A stretch of DNA of 55,107 nt from Rhodococcus sp. KRD162 (GTDB lineage: Bacteria > Actinomycetota > Actinomycetes > Mycobacteriales > Mycobacteriaceae): assembly GCF_017168335.1 (NCBI RefSeq), contig NZ_JABFAU010000003.1:19382-74488 (forward strand), read 5' to 3'. This document shows positions 51,784 through 55,107 of the stretch, piece after piece (position 1 is the stretch's first letter; the number at the start of each line of letters is the position of its first letter). Made by a program: the position numbers and the translations under genes. The notes beneath the pieces are model-generated. The model saw nothing but the letters and a program-made list of their open reading frames with translations. It ran no database searches and was not told the origin of the DNA.

Positions 51784-53490
51784 ATGCCCGATCCGACGAG
51801 CCACACCCGTACGAGCGAAACACTCGGGGCCATGACGGCACTCCTGCCTCGGTGGAGTGAATGGAAACCCGCGTTCCGGGCACCCGGTGCGGACCTTCTC
51901 GCCGGCCTGGTCGTGGCTCTGGTCGCCCTGCCCCTGGCGCTCGGTTTCGGTGTCAGCACAGGACTCGGAGCTGCAGCGGGGCTGACGACGGCGATCGTTG
52001 CAGGCGTCGTCGCCGCAGTGTTCGGCGGCTCGCGGTTCCAAATCTCAGGGCCCACCGGGGCGATGACGGTGGTGCTCGTGCCGATCGTCGCCGAGTACGG
52101 CCCGACGGGTGTGCTGGCTGTCGGATTGATGGCCGGGGTCGTCCTGCTGGTGCTCGCGGTGGCGGGCATCGGCCGAGCTGTGCGCTACATGCCGGCACCG
52201 GTCATCGAAGGATTCACGGCCGGGATCGCGGTTGTCATTGCGCTGCAGCAGATTCCGGCCGCGCTCGGTATCACCGACGCCCGAGGCGAGAAGGTGTGGC
52301 AGTCCGCGTTCGACGCCGCACGGTCGTTCGTCTCACACGCGAGCGTGCTGAGCCCCGCTGTCGCGCTGGCGGTCGCGGTCGTCATGCTTGTCGGCGGCCG
52401 TCTGGTACCCAAGATTCCGTTCTCGCTGGTTGCGGTGGCGGCCGCGACGGTAGCCACTCGACTGTTCGACCTCGATATCGCCCGGATCGGCGCGATTCCG
52501 TCCTCGTTGTCCGTCCCGACTCTGAGCTTCCTGCACCTCGGCGACCTGACCACGCTGGTGGCCCCCGCATTCGCCGTCGCCGCTCTGGCGGCACTGGAGT
52601 CCTTGCTCTCCGCGACGGCCGCGGACTCGATGGGCGTCGGCGCGCGGCACAATCCCGACCGCGAATTGTTCGGGCAGGGGCTCGCCAATATCGCCGCACC
52701 GCTGTTCGGCGGCGTTCCCGCTACCGGTGCCATTGCCCGCACGGCCGTCAACGTCCGGTCCGGGGCTCGGACCAGGCTCGCGGCACTCACACACGCTCTG
52801 ATCCTGGCCGCGATCATGTACGCCGCCGCTGGACTCGTGGCCGATATCCCGCTCGCCGCCTTGGCGGGAGTTCTTCTCGCGACGACGGTCCGCATGGTCG
52901 AGACCGCGTCCATCCTGGCGATCACCCGCGCCAGCGGAGCAGACACCGCAGTGATGGCGGCAACCTTCCTCGTCACGGTCGTCTTCGACCTCGTCACCGC
53001 GGTTGCAGTCGGGGTCGGCTTCGCTGCTGTCCTGGCCCTGCGTGCCATCGCGCGATCGGCCACGGTCGAACAGGTTCCGCTGGACGCACTCGACGCGGTC
53101 TCTGCGGAAGAAGGTGAGCTGCTTCGGCAGCACATCGTCGCCTACCGGATCGACGGCGCATTGTTCTTCGGTGCCGCGCACAGTTTCCTGCTCGAACTCG
53201 CCGACGTCTCGGACGTGCAGGTGGTGATCCTGCGCATGTCGCGAGTCAGCACGATCGATGCCACCGGAGCCATCGTCCTCGAGGACGCGATCAGCGAACT
53301 CGAGCACCGTGGCATCACGGTGCTCATCTCCGGAGCCAAACCCGAACACCTGCGTCCCCTCACCGCGCTGGGTGTCTTCGCCACCGGAGGCGACGATGTG
53401 CGACGCAGCTTCGACACCACGCCGCAGGCGATCGCCTACGCCCGCACCCTCGTCGCGGACGTAGACCTCGACCCGCGGGTAGGGTCGTAG
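51784..53490 (+). CDS. SulP (SLC26)-family anion transporter with STAS domain
   Basis: The 568-residue protein has 12-14 hydrophobic segments with the SulP start [20 protein letters not shown] and [14 protein letters not shown], then [30 protein letters not shown]. The C-terminal STAS domain (about 435-555) contains [24 protein letters not shown]. SulP proteins carry sulfate, bicarbonate or other anions; the substrate cannot be read from the sequence. GAGG lies eight bases before the ATG. Its stop is 32 bp before xylB. Confidence 0.92.
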   Translation: MPDPTSHTRTSETLGAMTALLPRWSEWKPAFRAPGADLLAGLVVALVALPLALGFGVSTGLGAAAGLTTAIVAGVVAAVFGGSRFQISGPTGAMTVVLVPIVAEYGPTGVLAVGLMAGVVLLVLAVAGIGRAVRYMPAPVIEGFTAGIAVVIALQQIPAALGITDARGEKVWQSAFDAARSFVSHASVLSPAVALAVAVVMLVGGRLVPKIPFSLVAVAAATVATRLFDLDIARIGAIPSSLSVPTLSFLHLGDLTTLVAPAFAVAALAALESLLSATAADSMGVGARHNPDRELFGQGLANIAAPLFGGVPATGAIARTAVNVRSGARTRLAALTHALILAAIMYAAAGLVADIPLAALAGVLLATTVRMVETASILAITRASGADTAVMAATFLVTVVFDLVTAVAVGVGFAAVLALRAIARSATVEQVPLDALDAVSAEEGELLRQHIVAYRIDGALFFGAAHSFLLELADVSDVQVVILRMSRVSTIDATGAIVLEDAISELEHRGITVLISGAKPEHLRPLTALGVFATGGDDVRRSFDTTPQAIAYARTLVADVDLDPRVGS

Positions 53491-53522
53491 GTCACACTTG
53501 CGTAGGAAAGGACCAGCTCACC

Positions 53523-54941
53523 GTGGCTCTCGTTGCCGGAATCGACTCCTCCACCCAATCGTGCAAAGTATTCGTTCGTGACGCCGAGTCGGGGGAGCTG
53601 ATCCGTCAGGGCCGAGCCGGTCACCCGGACGGCACCGAGATCGACCCACAGCGATGGAAGGACGCGCTCGACCAGGCCGTCGCCGACGCAGGGGGCCTCG
53701 AGGACGTCGATGCTGTCTCGGTCGGTGCGCAGCAGCACGGCATGGTCTGCCTCGACGACGCAGGAGCCGTGGTGCGCGAGGCATTGCTGTGGAACGACAC
53801 TCGGTCGGCGCAGGCCGCGGAGGATCTCGTTGCCGAATTGGGCGAGAAGTCGGGCGTCGACGGCCGACAGGCCTGGGCAGAGGCGGTCGGGGTGGTACCT
53901 CTGGCCGCAATTACCGTGGCGAAATTGCGGTGGCTTGCCGATCACGAACCCGACAACGCCGATCGAACCGCAGCGGTCTGCCTTCCCCATGATTGGCTCA
54001 GTTGGCAGCTCGGCGGCGCATCGGGCCTCGACGCGCTGGCCACCGATCGTGGTGACGCCAGCGGCACCGGATATTTCTCGGCCGCGTCCGACGAGTACCG
54101 AACAGATCTGCTGGAGATGGGGTTTCGTGGCCGCACTCCGCTGCTGCCACGGGTGGCCGCACCGAACGAGGCGATCGGCCGCACGCAGTCCGGGGCGCTG
54201 ATCGGACCGGGCACCGGCGACAATGCGGCGGCAGCACTGGCGCTCGACGCACAGCCCGGTGACGTGCTCGTGTCGGTGGGCACCTCCGGGGTCGTATCGG
54301 CTGTGACTTCGGTTGCAGCACAGGATGGTTCGGGTCTGGTTGCCGGATTCGCCGATGCCACCGGCCGTCAACTGCCGCTGGTGTGCACGCTCAATGCCGC
54401 CCGCGTCCTCGATGCCACCGCGCGTCTGTTGGGCGTCGACCACGACGAGCTGTCGCGGTTGGCGCTGTCGACGGCAAGCGAGGGCCTGGTCCTGGTGCCC
54501 TACCTCGAGGGTGAACGCACCCCCAATCGTCCCGATGCGTCCGGTGCGATTCATGGACTACGACTGGACAATTCGACGCCGGGCCACCTTGCTCGCGCGG
54601 CTGTCGAAGGGTTGCTGTGCGGGCTGGCCGACGGTATCGACCACCTGCGCGGGCAAGGTGTGGAGACCACGCGGGTGCTGCTCATCGGCGGCGGCGCGAA
54701 ATCTGCTGCGCTACGCGAACTGGCACCGGCCATCCTCGGCGTTCCGGTGATCGTGCCCGAGCCGGGCGAATACGTCGCCGACGGTGCAGCGCGTCAGGCG
54801 GCCTGGACGCTGGCGGGCACCAGCGCACCGCCGACCTGGGCGCAGGCACCGGCACACACGTACGAGGCCGACCCCACCCCCGCGGTTCGAGAACGATACG
54901 CCGAGGTGCGCGATCTGACCGAGGGCGTCAGTCCCAGGTGA
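53523..54941 (+). CDS. xylB: Xylulokinase (FGGY family)
   Basis: The 472-residue kinase starts [14 protein letters not shown] (phosphate loop 1), then [20 protein letters not shown], and the catalytic Asp in [12 protein letters not shown]. The ATP end has [25 protein letters not shown] and WNDTR are XylB features, so xylulose is the likely substrate, giving xylulose-5-phosphate. No xylose isomerase or transporter gene is nearby. The start is a GTG following AAGGACCAGCTCACC. A strong hairpin follows the stop. Confidence 0.92.
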   Translation: MALVAGIDSSTQSCKVFVRDAESGELIRQGRAGHPDGTEIDPQRWKDALDQAVADAGGLEDVDAVSVGAQQHGMVCLDDAGAVVREALLWNDTRSAQAAEDLVAELGEKSGVDGRQAWAEAVGVVPLAAITVAKLRWLADHEPDNADRTAAVCLPHDWLSWQLGGASGLDALATDRGDASGTGYFSAASDEYRTDLLEMGFRGRTPLLPRVAAPNEAIGRTQSGALIGPGTGDNAAAALALDAQPGDVLVSVGTSGVVSAVTSVAAQDGSGLVAGFADATGRQLPLVCTLNAARVLDATARLLGVDHDELSRLALSTASEGLVLVPYLEGERTPNRPDASGAIHGLRLDNSTPGHLARAAVEGLLCGLADGIDHLRGQGVETTRVLLIGGGAKSAALRELAPAILGVPVIVPEPGEYVADGAARQAAWTLAGTSAPPTWAQAPAHTYEADPTPAVRERYAEVRDLTEGVSPR

Positions 54942-54946
54942 GTGGA

Positions 54947-54980
54947 CGCCGGTAGCCGCCGAGAACGCCGGCTGCCGGCG
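54947..54980. terminator. Long hairpin after xylB
   Basis: CGCCGGTAGCCG and CGGCTGCCGGCG pair over 12 positions (one G-U) around a ten-base loop, starting five bases after the xylB stop. No U-tract follows. It probably ends the sulP-xylB transcript. Confidence 0.6.
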
Positions 54981-55042
54981 ACGTTCGCACACGCAATACC
55001 GTAGGGGGATCGAGTATGCCCAGTTATCGCGCGAGGAGAACC

Positions 55043-55107
55043 ATGGTTGGCGTCGACACCTCCGAGTCTCGAGCAGATTCGACCCGGGGTGGGCGGGTAC
55101 TGCGCGC
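55043..55107 (+). CDS. Start of an unidentified gene (cut by window edge)
   Basis: An ATG at 55043 with GAGGAG four to nine bases upstream opens a frame that runs to the end of the window (21 codons, MVGVDTSESRADSTRGGR onward). An earlier in-frame ATG at 55016 is possible. Too little is visible to name a family. Confidence 0.45.
   Translation, partial: MVGVDTSESRADSTRGGRVLR

Overview
The window is high-GC DNA with short intergenic gaps, GTG starts and many ATGA/GTGA stop-start overlaps. The gene content points to a mycolic-acid actinobacterium of the Rhodococcus/Nocardiaceae type: a FadE25-like acyl-CoA dehydrogenase, a DesA1-type acyl-ACP desaturase, an Acg-type flavoprotein, a LigC/Prim-PolC pair, a ugpAEBC operon in the mycobacterial gene order, a maltokinase and an LppU-like lipoprotein. 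The genus is inferred from these families and was not tested by a search.

Layout. 1-242: the 3' end of an IS30-type transposase, then copies of an intergenic palindromic repeat. 242-1957: ilvD. 2237-7221: a stress/dormancy block (Acg-like nitroreductase, two tandem-domain universal stress proteins, a PNPOx-like protein, a membrane diguanylate cyclase) with two DosR-box-like sites. 7226-9246: a drug-type MFS exporter behind a lipoprotein. 9335-11472: ligC and a Prim-Pol gene. 11473-15415: an NhaA-thioredoxin fusion, a zinc metallopeptidase and a GAF-ANTAR regulator. 15422-18540: a tightly coupled four-gene operon (GT2, acyl-CoA dehydrogenase-like, PIG-L de-N-acetylase, NodS-like methyltransferase). 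18834-20234: an L,D-transpeptidase and a DinB-like protein. 20375-24663: ugpAEBC. 24641-27951: a P450 and an M13 peptidase. 28006-31075: a TetR-ABC exporter operon with an operator over the start codon. 31134-34374: pirin, maltokinase, a 32-bp tandem repeat, a 55-residue membrane protein and a GtrA-like protein. 34503-35459: a desA gene broken by one in-frame TAG. 35521-42646: a CitAB-type two-component system with a GntP transporter and an orphan TctC lipoprotein, then an M50-like protein and a second GntP. 42763-47149: two acyltransferases around a DrrAB-type exporter, then a FabG-like SDR. 47163-48402: palindromic repeat arrays around a second SDR. 48420-51225: hydroxyacyl-CoA dehydrogenase, fadE25 and a TetR regulator, with two identical-type palindromes in front of fadE25. 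51331-54941: an ArsR-SulP pair and xylB. A truncated ORF ends the window.

The strongest candidate for an undescribed system is the 15.4-18.5 kb operon. Its enzyme set (sugar transferase, N-deacetylase, NodS-type N-methyltransferase, acyl-oxidising enzyme) parallels the chemistry of Nod-factor tailoring, without NodA/B/C themselves. Other items worth attention are the amber codon in desA, a dispersed family of 17-bp palindromes phased at about 31 bp, an orphan TctC that may serve as co-sensor for the CitAB-type kinase, and paired GGCACT-S-AGTGCC operators before fadE25. I saw no rRNA, tRNA or CRISPR, and no gene-free stretch longer than 300 bp.
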